64,000 nt of DNA, from assembly GCA_963733505.1 (NCBI GenBank), contig CAVTDW010000004.1, forward strand, positions 248,001-312,000, in the 5' to 3' direction. Positions 54,127 to 63,808 of this stretch are shown here, piece after piece (position 1 is the first letter of the stretch; each line of letters opens with the position of its first letter). The position numbers and the translations under genes are program-made. The stretch comes from JALYXV01 sp963733505 (GTDB lineage: Bacteria > Actinomycetota > Acidimicrobiia > Acidimicrobiales > Palsa-688). The notes beneath the pieces are model-generated. The model had not been told where the DNA came from. It did not search any database and worked only from the letters and a program-made list of their open reading frames with translations.

Positions 54127-55119
54127 TCATGGATCGTCGACATTCTTGCTGGACCTTGAGGCGCTCGCAGAAACCAGCAGTTCTTTGATGGCGTCGGGCC
54201 CGGCGGCGGCTGGCGCGCCGACTCTGCCGGACTTGTCGATGAACACGGCGCTGGGGATGCCCCGGACCTGATAGAGGGCTGCCACCTCGTAGGTCTTCTG
54301 GGTCAGGACGCCGTCGATCCCGTAGTCGTCGGCCCACCCGGTGTTCTCCGTCGGCGACCCGCTGGCGATCACCACGATATCCAGGTGAGGCGAGCGCCGT
54401 TGCCGCCAGCGGGGCAGCTCCTTGGCGACCTCTCGGCAGGGCTGGCAGCCGTTGTGGATGAACACCAGCACCACCGGCCGCCCACCAGCCACGAGGTCGG
54501 CGAGCGTGCGCGGTGTGCCGTCCAGCCCGGTCACGGTGAACTCCGGCGCGATTGAGCCCACGGGCAGTCCGCGTGTTGGCTCGGGGCCGGGCGCCGGCCG
54601 CTTGGCAAGCTCGGTCAGGACGAGCTGCTGGCGCACCTGGACCGCGACCAGTCCGACCATCACGGCGAGGCCGACGGCGTGATCGGCGGGAAGGGAATCC
54701 GGAACGGCGTCACCAGCAAGGGAACCGACCACAGCGACCGCGGCCACCGCCAACAGCACGGCGTTGCGCGCCAGGGTCGAAGCGCCGATCGGCTTGGAGC
54801 CTGCGGACCCGAAACATGCGCATGGCGGGTGCCGGCCCCGCAGCAGCAGCCGGCCGACCGCAGCCGAGAAGGCGACAAGCAGCGCCGCGCCAAGACAGGC
54901 GCCCCACACCGCCGACGCGGCCGGTAACAGGGCGACCGCGACCGCGGCCTCCACGATCGGAAGGGCCCACGCCGCGGCTGCGACATACCGCCGGGGAACA
55001 CCGAACTCGGCCAGTGCACGCCGTGCATCGCTGCGGGCGGTGAGCTTTCCCCACGCCGCACCGGCGAACACGGCGCTCAAGGTGAGACGGGCGATCCAGG
55101 TTAGGTACTCGACCAGCAC
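54127..55119 (-). CDS. MauE-type membrane protein fused to a TlpA/MauD-like thioredoxin
   Basis: A 330-residue fusion. Residues 1-165 form a MauE/DoxX-like bundle of four to five helices (YLTWIARLTLSAVFAGAAWG, a CACFGSAG cysteine pair in a loop). Residues 190-330 are a thioredoxin-fold domain with redox motif GCQPC (FIHNGCQPCREVAKELP) and cis-proline loop YQVRGIPSAVFID. MauE/MauD proteins make or transfer disulfides across the membrane. GTG at 55119 was chosen because it begins the first helix; a TATT-type -10 lies close upstream. Downstream is the cysteine-rich CBM14-like miniprotein, a plausible substrate. Confidence 0.84.
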   Translation of the reverse strand: MLVEYLTWIARLTLSAVFAGAAWGKLTARSDARRALAEFGVPRRYVAAAAWALPIVEAAVAVALLPAASAVWGACLGAALLVAFSAAVGRLLLRGRHPPCACFGSAGSKPIGASTLARNAVLLAVAAVAVVGSLAGDAVPDSLPADHAVGLAVMVGLVAVQVRQQLVLTELAKRPAPGPEPTRGLPVGSIAPEFTVTGLDGTPRTLADLVAGGRPVVLVFIHNGCQPCREVAKELPRWRQRRSPHLDIVVIASGSPTENTGWADDYGIDGVLTQKTYEVAALYQVRGIPSAVFIDKSGRVGAPAAAGPDAIKELLVSASASRSSKNVDDP

Positions 55120-55249
55120 CCGCCGACAATATGGCAGGTGAGTCAGAAGTGACGGGTTGCGCGGTGACGCCCGACGGGCGTGGCCTCGATGAGCCCAGTT
55201 GGCTCCCCACCTGGCGGATGCAGCCTTGCTCGCCGTTCCCGCCGACGGT

Positions 55250-55680
55250 CGGCACCGCCGCGATGAACCTGGTCTGGTACCGCCGCTACCGCAGAGGCGT
55301 GCGGGGAGCAGGGCCTTTTGGTCTGGGAGACCGCGGAGGGTCCATGTCGATGTCGGGCATCTGCTGGCGCCCGGGCGTCGACAAGAAGGACGACGCCCCG
55401 GCACCCGGGCAGTGGGACGGCGCCTCGTCGAGGGATTCACCCGGACCGAGCTGCCCGACCGGTGGGCCCGAACGTCGACCAACGTGGTGCATTGGGCCAC
55501 TTGGGGTTCGGGCTGCTGTTCGGCCCGCTGGTGTGGCTGACCAGCTACGTGTTGATGCCGCTGGCCAAGCTGTACAAGCCGATCTGGGAGTACGACGCCC
55601 GCACGCTCGGCAAAGACCTCAGCGCGCATGTCGTGTACGGCCTGGCGACTGGCGCCGCCTTCGCCGCACTCACTCGCTGA
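55250..55680 (+). pseudogene. Decayed small membrane protein gene
   Basis: Pieces in three frames line up: GTAAMNLVWYRRYRRG, LVWETAEG, GRRLVEGFTRTELPDRWART then STNVVHWAT, and LGFGLLFGPLVWLTSYVLMP, LYKPIWEYDARTLGKDLSAH, ending TGA at 55680. This resembles a DUF1440/YagU-like membrane protein. At least two frameshifts and an internal loss are needed. Confidence 0.55.
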
Positions 55681-55756
55681 CACCGACGTCATGCGAAGCA
55701 CGACCTGGGTGACGGCCGAACTGTGTTCCCCGCTCACCAGCCAACTGGGACCAGTC

Positions 55757-56209
55757 ATGTCTACTTGGGGGGGCGCTGTGGGAGACGGCGGGTCAGATCT
55801 CAATCGACGCCTCGATGGGTGCGCCTACAGCCGCGTATTTGACCCGTGCAGCCTGGTGGTGGCCGAGAGACACGCCCAGGCGGTGACGGCGGCGCTGGCC
55901 GAGCGTCGGTGGCGGGGTCTTAGCGTGGTCGACCCGGCGGGCACCCTCGACACGCTCCGACCGGCCGAGGCGAACCCCGGCCCGATCGACGCCGAAACTC
56001 TGGTGAGGCTGCTGTGGAAGGAGGAGGCGGCCGGAGCCCTGGTCCGACTGGGTTTGATCACCGGCCGCCAAATGAGGACGTGGACCCGCCAGCAGATGTG
56101 GGAACGACTCCTCCTAGGCGCCGACCTCGACACCGTTCGAGCCGTCATTCGTGGAGCTCTGATCTTGCGGGCCGGCCAACGGGTCACTGGAGCCGCCAGG
56201 CCGGCCTCG
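55757..56209 (+). pseudogene. C-terminal part of an sce7726-family protein
   Basis: Reads GCAYSRVFDPCSLVVAERHA, then RGLSVVDPAGTLDTLRPAEA, ETLVRLLWKEEAAGALVRLG and DLDTVRAVIRGALILRAGQR, in the order of sce7726 proteins found in restriction or anti-phage contexts. The N-terminal third with the nuclease-like DVL/EVKS motif is absent; the frame enters abruptly at about 55,800. The open frame then runs on to 56,809 as noise. Confidence 0.58.
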
Positions 56210-56684
56210 GATGGCAAAGACCCAAGCGGTGCCCCGGTTCCGGGCGACAATGCGCATCCGGCGAGCACCGTGAAGTCGAGTCCCGACGGGTGCCGCGCTC
56301 CGGACGCACTCCGCCAAGCGGAGGTCATGCCGAGCACCTCGAGTCGCTTCAGCAGGTCGAACATGGCCAAGGCGGTGGGCGTTGCCGGCTATCGCATCGG
56401 GTACGCCCGGCCGGGGCCGGGGCCGGGGCCGGGGCCGGCGCCGGCGCCGACGGGGACGGATCGTGACGGGACGGATCGTGACGGGCACGGCATTGGGAGG
56501 CGGGTCCCAACCCCGACCGTTATCTCAGTCCGTCATCGAACGGTCGAGCTTGCTACTGGCCTCGACGATCAGGAGTTGCTCGGACGGTCCCCTCGGCTGC
56601 CACCCCGCTGGCCACGCGGGGCTGGGCGGTCCCGATCAGCGAGTAGATCGAAGTGTCCCGGGCGGGATCACCCCCGCCAGCCGG
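56210..56684. other. Repeat-bearing intergenic region
   Basis: Holds GGGGCC hexamers (56412-56438) and a 15-base direct repeat GACGGATCGTGACGG twice (56455-56484). No gene. Confidence 0.5.
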
Positions 56685-57989
56685 TCAGGACGCGCGTACG
56701 ACCTTGGCTATCACCCATCGGCCATCGCGCGTCCACGTCAGGGTGCCGACCAAGTCTCCGGGGGACGCGACCGACGCCAGTTGATGGGGGGTCGGGTCCG
56801 AGACCGTGATTGACACAATGGCGCGCGGGCCAACCTCCCTGCCCGTCCCGATGATGATGGCGTCGTCGACCCCGTTGACGGCGAAGGCGCTGGGATCGGC
56901 CAGCACCTGGGCGGGGCCGCCGCCGACGGGCTGGCGCAACAACCCCAAGTCCCGATGAGTCTGGAACAGAATGCTCCGGCCGTCTCCGACCCAGGCCAAC
57001 GCCTGAGTGTCCAAGTCGCCGAGATCGACGCGGCCGGTGCCGTCGGCGGCATAGGTGAGAATCGCACCGGGGGTGGCGTCGTCGCTGCTGGGAACGGCGT
57101 AGCGGTCGCCGGCCGGGGACCAGACGAAGTTGGAGGAGCCCACCAGTGGGGGCCGGCTCGACACGGGCCCACCAGGGCACCAGATCTCGACGGTCGCGTA
57201 GACCCATCCCAAGCAGCCCATGGCCGACCACGACGCCGACGATCCTGGCCCAAGCGTGGTGGCGGTGCCCGTGGCGGCGTCGATGACGAGCACATGGTTG
57301 GTGAACCCGGTGGCGTCGGTCCAACTGACACTGGCCGCGATGCGCCGCCCGTCGGGCGACCAGGACAGCCTGAGCCACCCGATCGGGTTGGCAAAGACCG
57401 ACAGGCGCCTCGAGGACCCATCGGCGACGTCGATGATGTCGAGGCTGCCGGGGTCGACGGGATCGCCCCCGTAAAGGCCTGGGGCAAGATGGCCCACCAC
57501 CAGGTGGCGGTCGTCGGGACTCCAGGCCACGGCGGCCGGCTCGTCGGCTGACACGCGACGCAAGCCGCTCCCATCTCGGGCCATCAACCACAGCCCCCTC
57601 CCGACTATGGCGTGGTCCCCGGTCACCGGCACTGCGGCCGGTAGCCGCGCATCACGAGGTTTCGCCGTCGACGGGGCCGCCGCAACTCCGGGCACCTTGG
57701 CGACCGGCGCGGTGCTGGCCAACGGGACCGGCGGCAGCGACCCAGGCGGCAGCGACCCAGGCGACACCGACCCAGGCGGCAGCGACCCAGGCGACAGCGA
57801 CCCCTCGACTAATGCCGCCGCCGGACTCGGCAGGTCTGGCGTCTTGCCGGCGCTCGATGCCGCCCGACCGCCGCCGCCGACCGCGACGTGCGAGATCGGG
57901 CGGCCGGGAGTGACAGTGAACTGGGCGCCCAGGGCGATCAGCCCGGCCACCACCGCGAACACCGCCAGTGGCCTCAACGTCGTCTTCAT
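56685..57989 (-). CDS. Secreted TolB-like beta-propeller protein
   Basis: A 434-residue exported protein: signal peptide or anchor (MKTTLRPLAVFAVVAGLIAL), a low-complexity spacer with repeated SLPPGS units (encoded by 15-bp repeats near 57,730-57,795), then WD40/TolB-like blades (VAWSPDDRHLVVGHL, RLSWSPDGRRIAASVSW, FVWSPAGDRYAVP, LTWTRDGRWVIAKV). Such propellers bind partner proteins in the envelope. ATG at 57989 has GGGAGGCGG upstream. It is monocistronic. Frames extending to 58037 do not add conserved sequence. Confidence 0.84.
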   Translation of the reverse strand: MKTTLRPLAVFAVVAGLIALGAQFTVTPGRPISHVAVGGGGRAASSAGKTPDLPSPAAALVEGSLSPGSLPPGSVSPGSLPPGSLPPVPLASTAPVAKVPGVAAAPSTAKPRDARLPAAVPVTGDHAIVGRGLWLMARDGSGLRRVSADEPAAVAWSPDDRHLVVGHLAPGLYGGDPVDPGSLDIIDVADGSSRRLSVFANPIGWLRLSWSPDGRRIAASVSWTDATGFTNHVLVIDAATGTATTLGPGSSASWSAMGCLGWVYATVEIWCPGGPVSSRPPLVGSSNFVWSPAGDRYAVPSSDDATPGAILTYAADGTGRVDLGDLDTQALAWVGDGRSILFQTHRDLGLLRQPVGGGPAQVLADPSAFAVNGVDDAIIIGTGREVGPRAIVSITVSDPTPHQLASVASPGDLVGTLTWTRDGRWVIAKVVRAS

Positions 57990-58359
57990 GATTTCCGCCT
58001 CCCCGTCACCATGGGCGGAATCGGCGAACGATGTCAATGGCCCCGCGTGACCATTTCCGGGTAGTCACTTGCCGCGGCTGCCACCACGATCGCCACACTG
58101 CAAGACGATCGACGCTGGCCGCCGCATGTTCATGATCGTGCGCCAAGTGCCGAGATGGTTGGTTCACGTGTCGGTCGGCGATTTTGGGCAACGATCCCGC
58201 TTCGGGAGATCGACGCTGGCGGCCGCGGGCGCCCATTCCTGGGCGGCGAGAACCAGGGCGTCGAACACGTGGCGCGAGTCGGTGCCGTCTGGAACGACAT
58301 CGGCGGTGCGGTCCACTGTGATCTGGATGTCGGGGCCTTCGGGAGCCCATAGCGTCTCG
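57990..58359. other. Intergenic region, no secure gene
   Basis: Frames on both strands are GC-rich extensions of neighbours. It may hold divergent promoters. Confidence 0.4.
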
Positions 58360-58620
58360 ATGATGAGAACGACTCGCCTCAGGGTGACGATGAGCGAGGT
58401 GGAACCGACGGTGGTGCGGGTGCTCGACGTGCCCGCCGGCGTCCTCCTGCCCGAGCTACACGATCTCCTGCAGGTCGCGATCGGCTGGACCGACTCCCAC
58501 CTCCACCAGTTCGTGGCCGGCGACGCCCGTTACGGAATGCCGGAGACAGACGGGCTGGACGAAACGGTGGCAGCCGACATGATCGACCTCCCCGAGCCCC
58601 GACCGGTTCGCGTTTATAGT
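58360..58620 (+). pseudogene. pRiA4b ORF-3-like protein, truncated
   Basis: RTTRLRVTMSEVEPTVVRVL, LLPELHDLLQVAIGWTDSHL and HQFVAGDARYGMPETDG match the N-terminal half of the plasmid pRiA4b ORF-3-like family. After DLPEPRPVRVY the sequence changes to an unrelated gene, so the C-terminal half is lost. ATGs at 58360 and 58363. Confidence 0.6.
58614..58619 (+). promoter_or_regulatory. Possible -10 box for the downstream gene
   Basis: TTATAGTATT around 58,613-58,622 is AT-rich against the background and lies about 45 bp upstream of the DUF6176-like start. Weak evidence. Confidence 0.3.
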
Positions 58621-58664
58621 ATTTGCGTAGCGTCGATGGACGCCTTCGAGAAGGGTCGACTTCC

Positions 58665-59024
58665 GTGCAAACCGCGATGTTCTCCTTACGCCTCGAGCCC
58701 GGCCAGTTCGACCGGATTCGTCAACATCAGCGGGAGATCGTCACCGGCCACATGGCCGAAGCGAACCTTGAGCACTGGTCGGATGTCGGCCTGACCGTCC
58801 TCAAGATGTACCACCAGACTGATCCGTCCGAGGCGCTGATCTTTCTCATGGAGGGCGAAGACCTGGCCTCGGTGATCGACGCGGAGCAGCACGGCCACAA
58901 GCCTGTCGATGCCCACTGGGTGGAGTTCTTCCGGGAGATCACCGGTGGGGGAGAGCCGGCGCGCACCCTGCCGGAGCTCCTTATCGACTGGCACCACGAG
59001 GAGGGGCACAAGGCGGGCACCTGA
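58665..59024 (+). CDS. DUF6176-like protein
   Basis: A 119-residue soluble protein: MFSLRLEPGQFDRIRQHQRE, LTVLKMYHQTDPSEALIFLM, EGEDLASVIDAEQHGHKPVD and VEFFREIT, which looks like a dimeric ferredoxin-fold (monooxygenase-like) domain of the DUF6176 type. The GTG at 58665 has GAAGGG upstream; ATG at 58677 is possible. It sits where the pRiA4b gene breaks off. Confidence 0.62.
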   Translation: MQTAMFSLRLEPGQFDRIRQHQREIVTGHMAEANLEHWSDVGLTVLKMYHQTDPSEALIFLMEGEDLASVIDAEQHGHKPVDAHWVEFFREITGGGEPARTLPELLIDWHHEEGHKAGT

Positions 59025-59958
59025 CGCCGAACGGGCCGACCCAGGAGGAAGTCGGACATGAGGAGCAACCGGTCCATCCCGCGGCCACCGTCATTCCGTC
59101 TTCATCTGCCCGGACGTCGGAGCCGCGGTGGGCCAGGACAAGCAGCGTCGCGTCGACCTGCTTCGCTACCGCCTCGCTGACCTCAAGGTGGACCGACTCG
59201 GGGTGTGGCTGATCCTCCTCGAAGGTGCGTGCAGCCAGAGCTGACGCTGCCAGCCGAGCGTGTCCCAGATCGAGACGGCTCTGGATCCGCCTCCGGACGA
59301 CTGCGATGTCCCCGAACGCGCGCCCCATAGCGCGCGCGTCAGAGACCGCGTCCCCGCGTGGCATAGGTGCCGGTGAGGGCGGACCAGCGGAACGCAGGTA
59401 ACTGGGCAGGAGTCGGACGGCGCCGCCCTATTGAGTTGCTCCGCCTTGGAGGCCGCCAGGAGATAGGACCTCGGATGAGGTTACCGTGCTCACTCTCGCG
59501 AGCACCTGATCCGAAATGACTGAGACAGTATTCCCGGACAAACGAACAGTCACCCGCCGCGCATCAGGTTGATTGTGCGCTGCAGCTCCAGCCGGTCAGC
59601 CGCTATGCCGTGTTCGGGTAGCCGCATGACACCCCGTTTGGCGCACCATCCGGTAACGCCCCATTTGCGCTTGTTGTGCACGAGTGCCGAACGCTGGAGC
59701 CGCCAGTTGTTGGGCAACGTGGGGCTCCAATTGACGTCCGGGCGCGGCCTGACACTGTTCCAATCTCGCGACCGTGATCGGACTCCTCATCATCGCCCTT
59801 GACCAGGACACCGCTTCAGCGATCCCTATTCGAGCATCGAACCCACTCTGACCGTCGACCCCGGCAGCCAAGATACCCCAGGTGGCCCACCCGCCCAGGT
59901 CACCTCCCGATCCTGGCAGGCTGGAGGTGACCAATACCATGAGGAGGGTCCCAAATAG
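59025..59958. other. Long stretch without a secure gene
   Basis: A minus frame (58,981-59,364) reads ARAMGRAFGDIAVVRRRIQS and EAVAKQVDATLLVLAHRGSD, which has some protein character but no family. From 59,400 to 59,950 nothing is supported. Probably eroded mobile DNA. Confidence 0.4.
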
Positions 59959-60489
59959 GCATTGCCGATGTCACCGACGAGACGGCGGTGCTCGAAGCGA
60001 TCGCGGAGTTCTACCAAATCGGCGAGGAAGCCTTCCTCGCCGATTACGCCTTCGGACGGTCATACCGCTTCATGGTCAACCACAACGACCGCCGTTACAA
60101 CTGCAAGGCGCTGCTCGGCGCCGCCTACCGCTACCAGTTCCCTCAGCGGGCCCCGCTGGGGCGTGGCGACTTCATCGGGGGTGCCCAGACCACCACCGTC
60201 CTCCAGCGGCTCGGTTCACCGTCAAACGGATCGACGAGACGGCGCCTCGTGACCGACGGATACGACAGCCAAGTCGGCCTGCTCATAGAAGCGAAGGCGT
60301 CGCCTCGCCGCCAGGACATACGGATGGCCATCGGCGAGCTGCTCGACTACCGACGACACATCTCCCCCGGACCGCAACTCGCAGTTCTTTTCCCGTCCGT
60401 ACCCTCAACCGACCTCTTCGCAATTCCTGGCCGCCCACCACAGCTCGGTCATCCACAGGACCGCTGACGGCTTCTCGGCTATCTAGCAT
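59959..60489 (+). pseudogene. ScoMcrA-N-like nuclease-associated protein, frameshifted
   Basis: N-terminal part EAIAEFYQIGEEAFLADYAF, GRSYRFMVNHNDRRYNCKAL, LGAAYRYQFP resembles the N-terminal head of ScoMcrA-type (modified-DNA restriction) proteins. Then LLIEAKASPRRQDIRMAIG, ELLDYRRHISPGPQLAVLFP and, in a shifted frame, QFLAAHHSSVIHRTADGF follow, like a restriction-nuclease-fold tail. No normal start codon fits (ATT at about 59,959), and there are two frame changes, so it is decayed. Confidence 0.58.
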
Positions 60490-60571
60490 CGTCGCCCTAG
60501 TTCGAATTCGTTCGGCCCTTGCCGTGTTCTACGACGACGCCTTCGCACGGTTCCTCTACCGGGGCACCTGA
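60486..60571 (+). pseudogene. C-terminal scrap of the ARFLYRG family
   Basis: RSALAVFYDDAFARFLYRGT and stop, a clear match to the end of the 217-residue protein at 39.1 kb. Only this tail remains. Confidence 0.55.
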
Positions 60572-60636
60572 ACCGGCAGCAGCGTCGACGTGCACCCTTG
60601 ATGGCACCGCCGGGATCCGGCCCATGGGTCGTGCGA

Positions 60637-61275
60637 CTACTCCGGGACGACGCCGGTGCGGGCAGCACTGATGGCTCGAAGTACCAGGCCGCCGTCGGTT
60701 GGGACCCTATCCGCCCCCGTTGGCGACATCCCCTTCGCCGGCCACAGGTTGACCATGCCAGCGCCGTTGACAAGCGTCGCCGTCATAAAAGCGACTCTCA
60801 CGTACCCATGCGTCAGCCACCAGCCGGCCATGAGCAACACAGCACTGCCGACGTTTACTGCCGGACCGGCGAGCGCGACCACGGCGAGCGTCTGAGGGCT
60901 GTAGCGCTCACCGGCCGCGAAGTTGCCGGTGGCCGACGATGGCGCGCTGAAGGCCACCCAGCGCAGCGAATGGCCACGCCAGCGCGTCACGAACGCGTGT
61001 CCCAACTCGTGCACAACCAGGCCAACGAACCCCGAACCTGCGCCGACCAACACGGCCCGCCACCACATTGTGGCGCCCAGTGCGAACAAGATGGCTGTCA
61101 GCGCGCTGTAACCGAGCACCGCAGCGGCGAAGCGGCCATCGACGGACACCTCGGTACCGCACACGTCCAGCTTGACCCGCCGCCGATGCGGCCAGGTCTC
61201 GCGGTCCGCGACGAAAATCTCCTTGGACCAGTACGGCAGCTTCCACACCTGTGAACGCCTCGTCCAACCGCCCAT
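60637..61275 (-). CDS. M50-family (site-2-protease-like) membrane metalloprotease
   Basis: A 212-residue integral membrane protein. The zinc motif HELGH is at residues 89-93 (GLVVHELGHAFVTRWRGHSL), inside a hydrophobic helix; the second conserved block reads ALAGPAVNVGSAVLLMAG (NPxG-like), and the distal aspartate of the DG motif is in RVPTDGGLVLRAI. About five membrane helices. Rhomboid-like small M50 proteins cut transmembrane anti-sigma factors or toxins; no partner is adjacent. The start is uncertain within the first 30 residues. Confidence 0.82.
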   Translation of the reverse strand: MGGWTRRSQVWKLPYWSKEIFVADRETWPHRRRVKLDVCGTEVSVDGRFAAAVLGYSALTAILFALGATMWWRAVLVGAGSGFVGLVVHELGHAFVTRWRGHSLRWVAFSAPSSATGNFAAGERYSPQTLAVVALAGPAVNVGSAVLLMAGWWLTHGYVRVAFMTATLVNGAGMVNLWPAKGMSPTGADRVPTDGGLVLRAISAARTGVVPE

Positions 61276-61909
61276 CGGCGGTGAATTCTATCCAAGTTCC
61301 ACGGGCGCTTTCGGCCTGACCGCTGGCCTGGTACGCCGCCCGGACGAGCAACGAGGGCAAACCCAACATACCGTTGCCGGCCGCTGCCACTCACCGTTAC
61401 CCACAAACGTCGCCGCCGTGCGGAGCTCGCCGGCCGCGGGGTTGGCGGAGAACTTGGCGGGCCCGCCAGCCGCGTCGTCGGTGGGCACCGGTCGAATCGC
61501 AGACCGAGGGCCAGATTCTGCCTCCGACGCGGTCCGCTCCGGCGACGCACCAACTGTCCCCGGCTCCACCGGCTACACCCTCGCCGGCATCGAACGAGCA
61601 CGTCGTCGACGACACCCAAGGCGCCCCGGCCGAGGAGCGGGACAAGCCGGCGAGGTCGCCCGACCGGGACGAACCGACGAGGACGACGTCGATGTCGACG
61701 GCGACCCGGAGGGCCTTGACACGCCGACATAACCGGCGCCAGGCGACGCGCACAGTCGGGCCCACCGGCTAGGCGACCGACTCTGGTCACGCGGCCGCAC
61801 GCGTCGGCCACCTCCGGCCGCGGGCCTACGACTACTGCGAGCCGCTCGGCAGAGCACCGCTCGACTGACGGGAGGGGTCGCCACGCCGTGGGCTTCGTCG
61901 TCACCGACG
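61276..61909. other. Decayed region, no secure gene
   Basis: Long overlapping frames on both strands are GC artefacts. Nothing recognised. Confidence 0.4.
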
Positions 61910-62053
61910 GCAACGAAGGCCACTCACGCCAAGTGGAGTCCTCAACGACGAACCGACCGGTGGTGGCCGGTGCTGCTCGCCAAGACCTTCGACGGCTTGG
62001 ACGCCGCGTGGCGGGGCCTCGCGCGAGCGCACGCCCGCCTCCTCGACAGCTAG
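61910..62053 (+). pseudogene. Mobile-element protein fragment, copy 1
   Basis: Reads RTDRWWPVLLAKTFDGLDAA then WRGLARAHARLLDS and stop TAG, the helical C-terminus of a small element protein also found at 62.3 kb. One base shorter than copy 2 near 61,951, so its upstream frame is broken. Confidence 0.5.
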
Positions 62054-62364
62054 CGACGACGCGGCGCAGGACCGAGCCCTGACCGAAGCCCGCGCCCGGG
62101 CCGGTGTCCAACGTCGGCGCGCCGGCCGGCAACGACCGAGCCGTGGCGAGGGGGCCGCCTCCCCTGTCCTGCTCGCCCACGATCGCCGCCGATCGGGAAC
62201 AGACCATGAGCGAACGCCACCTGGCGCAACGCCAACCCTGCCGCCGCCCGATGGTTTACCTTCCTCGGCTCCACCCACTACACCCACGTGGATGTCCTCA
62301 ACGACGACACCGACCGGTGGTGGCCGGTGCTGCTCGCCAAGACCTTCGACGTCTTGGACGCCGC
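61938..62364. repeat. 70-bp direct repeat pair
   Basis: 61938-62007 and 62294-62364 are nearly identical (one indel and a few substitutions), 356 bp apart. Each encodes DRWWPVLLAKTFD. Duplication of an element gene with decay is likely. Confidence 0.7.
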
Positions 62365-62413
62365 ACTGAGGCTTCGCGCGAACACGACCATCCTCCTGGC
62401 CGGCGAATACTGA
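62219..62413 (+). pseudogene. Mobile-element protein fragment, copy 2
   Basis: Reads RWFTFLGSTHYTHVDVLNDD, TDRWWPVLLAKTFDVLDAAL, RLRANTTILLAGEY and TGA at 62411. The N-terminal half of the family (which normally precedes 'THVDVL') is missing or out of frame. Confidence 0.52.
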
Positions 62414-62482
62414 CCAGGCTGCTGTCGGCGCGGATCGGTCCCACATCCCCAGCGACAGTGCCCGGCGCGACGGCCCACAGCC

Positions 62483-62917
62483 ATGACCGACTATCTCTAC
62501 GACTGGGACACCGATCAGCTCATCGGCCCCGCCACCACCGACCAGATCGCCGCCAGCGACAACAGCATCCGTGGCGGCGGCGACGGGAGGATCCTCATCG
62601 ACCCGGCCGGGAACCAGTGCGCCTTCGGACTGGGCGGCGAGCCCGGCGCCGACATCCGAGCGGTGTTCACTCAACCCGACAGCGTCGCCAGCGAGCCGGA
62701 CCTGACCCTGCCGGCGCCTCGCGTTCTGCCGGCGTGGTTCACCCCGATCCTGTCGAGCGACATCGACCCCAGCCGCGTCCACCCGACCGTGGCCCGGCCG
62801 CCGACACCAGCCGTGCCCAGGCGGGCGGTGACGGCCCGGCGGCGCATCGGTGACCACCACCAACAGGGAGGCACCAGTCATGGACAACCACCGCACCGCC
62901 CGGCCGTCGCCGCGTAA
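62483..62917 (+). CDS. Small mobile-element hypothetical protein
   Basis: A 144-residue product from an ATG at 62483: YLYDWDTDQLIGPATTDQIA, ASDNSIRGGGDGRILIDPAG resembles a family of short proteins in actinobacterial conjugative elements (pattern GxxIGPATxEQxxAS...GxILVD). The last 40 residues overlap the next gene's start and look unconserved, so the true stop may have shifted. Confidence 0.6.
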   Translation: MTDYLYDWDTDQLIGPATTDQIAASDNSIRGGGDGRILIDPAGNQCAFGLGGEPGADIRAVFTQPDSVASEPDLTLPAPRVLPAWFTPILSSDIDPSRVHPTVARPPTPAVPRRAVTARRRIGDHHQQGGTSHGQPPHRPAVAA

Positions 62918-63808
62918 CCCGCACACCACGCCACGCCCCCAAGCGCGGCGCAGCGCCCCGGCGAACCCGCTCACCGTCGTCGCCCAGAGCGTCGAGTCCC
63001 TCCGCCCCGAGGGCGCCCCGCCCGCCTGGGCCGAACTCATCGGCCCCGAGGCCAACCCGACACAGGTGCGGTGGCACGAAGGACTCGACACCCTCATGGG
63101 TTTCGCCGCCCCGGGCGACTGCCATGCCATCGCCGCCGTCGGCTACGGCTGGGCCCGACACCTCGGGACGGTCACCGCCGACGCGACATCGTGGCCGCCG
63201 AGGAGCGGCGCCGCTGCCGGGTCGTGTACCTCTTGGCCCGCACCGGCGACACCGCCGCCTACCTGCGAGCCGGGCACGAGATACTCATCGACGAGGCCCC
63301 CACCGTGGGCCGCATCCCCGACCTCGCCCGGCGGGCCCTGGGCCTACCCACTCCGCCGCCCGAGGACACCACCGCCGAACTGCTCGCCCGTCTGTGGCTC
63401 AGCAACATCGCCGCCGACGCGGTCGACGGAAACCACAACGGCGGCCGACTCACCTGGGCCGACGCCGCCCGGCTCCACCCCGCCCTCCAAGTCGCCGCCC
63501 AAGCCGGCATCGCCGCCGACGCCGACGAGATCGTCACCGCGATGCGCCGTGCGGCCGACAGCTGGACCTGGAGCCGCCTGGCGCAGCAAGGGGCACGGGA
63601 TGCGTGGTTGGCCGACCTCCCCCCGCCGGCGCCGGCGGCTGGATGGACGAAGGCATCCTCTCCCGCTGGCTGCTCGACGCACTCCCCACCACCGACTCCC
63701 TCCTGCAGCGCATCGCCCCCATCGTCACCCCGAGCGCCGCCCTGCGGGATCCGCCTCGCCGTGGCCCAACTCGGCTACAGCACCGCCCAGGCGACAATCA
63801 CACCCTGA
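62880..63808 (+). pseudogene. Element-borne hypothetical gene broken by frameshifts
   Basis: ATG at 62880 follows GGGAGG. The order is PLTVVAQSVESLRPEGAPPA, WHEGLDTLMGFAAPGDCHAI (first frame), then from about 63,180 VVYLLARTGDTAAYLRAGHE and LARLWLSNIAADAVDGNHNG (second frame), then GGWMDEGILSRWLLDALPTT (third frame, about 63,640), then RLAVAQLGYSTAQATITP (second frame again). Joined, it is a protein of about 310 residues, unknown family, that looks conserved throughout. Three indels separate the parts. Confidence 0.6.

Noticed and set aside
54127..55803. 558-residue frame starting far upstream of MauE
   Set aside because: Residues before 55119 overlap the plus-strand membrane-protein relic and show no family pattern.
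58981..59364. 127-residue minus-strand ORF as a gene
   Set aside because: Some helical character but no start signal, family or partner; listed only in the gap note.
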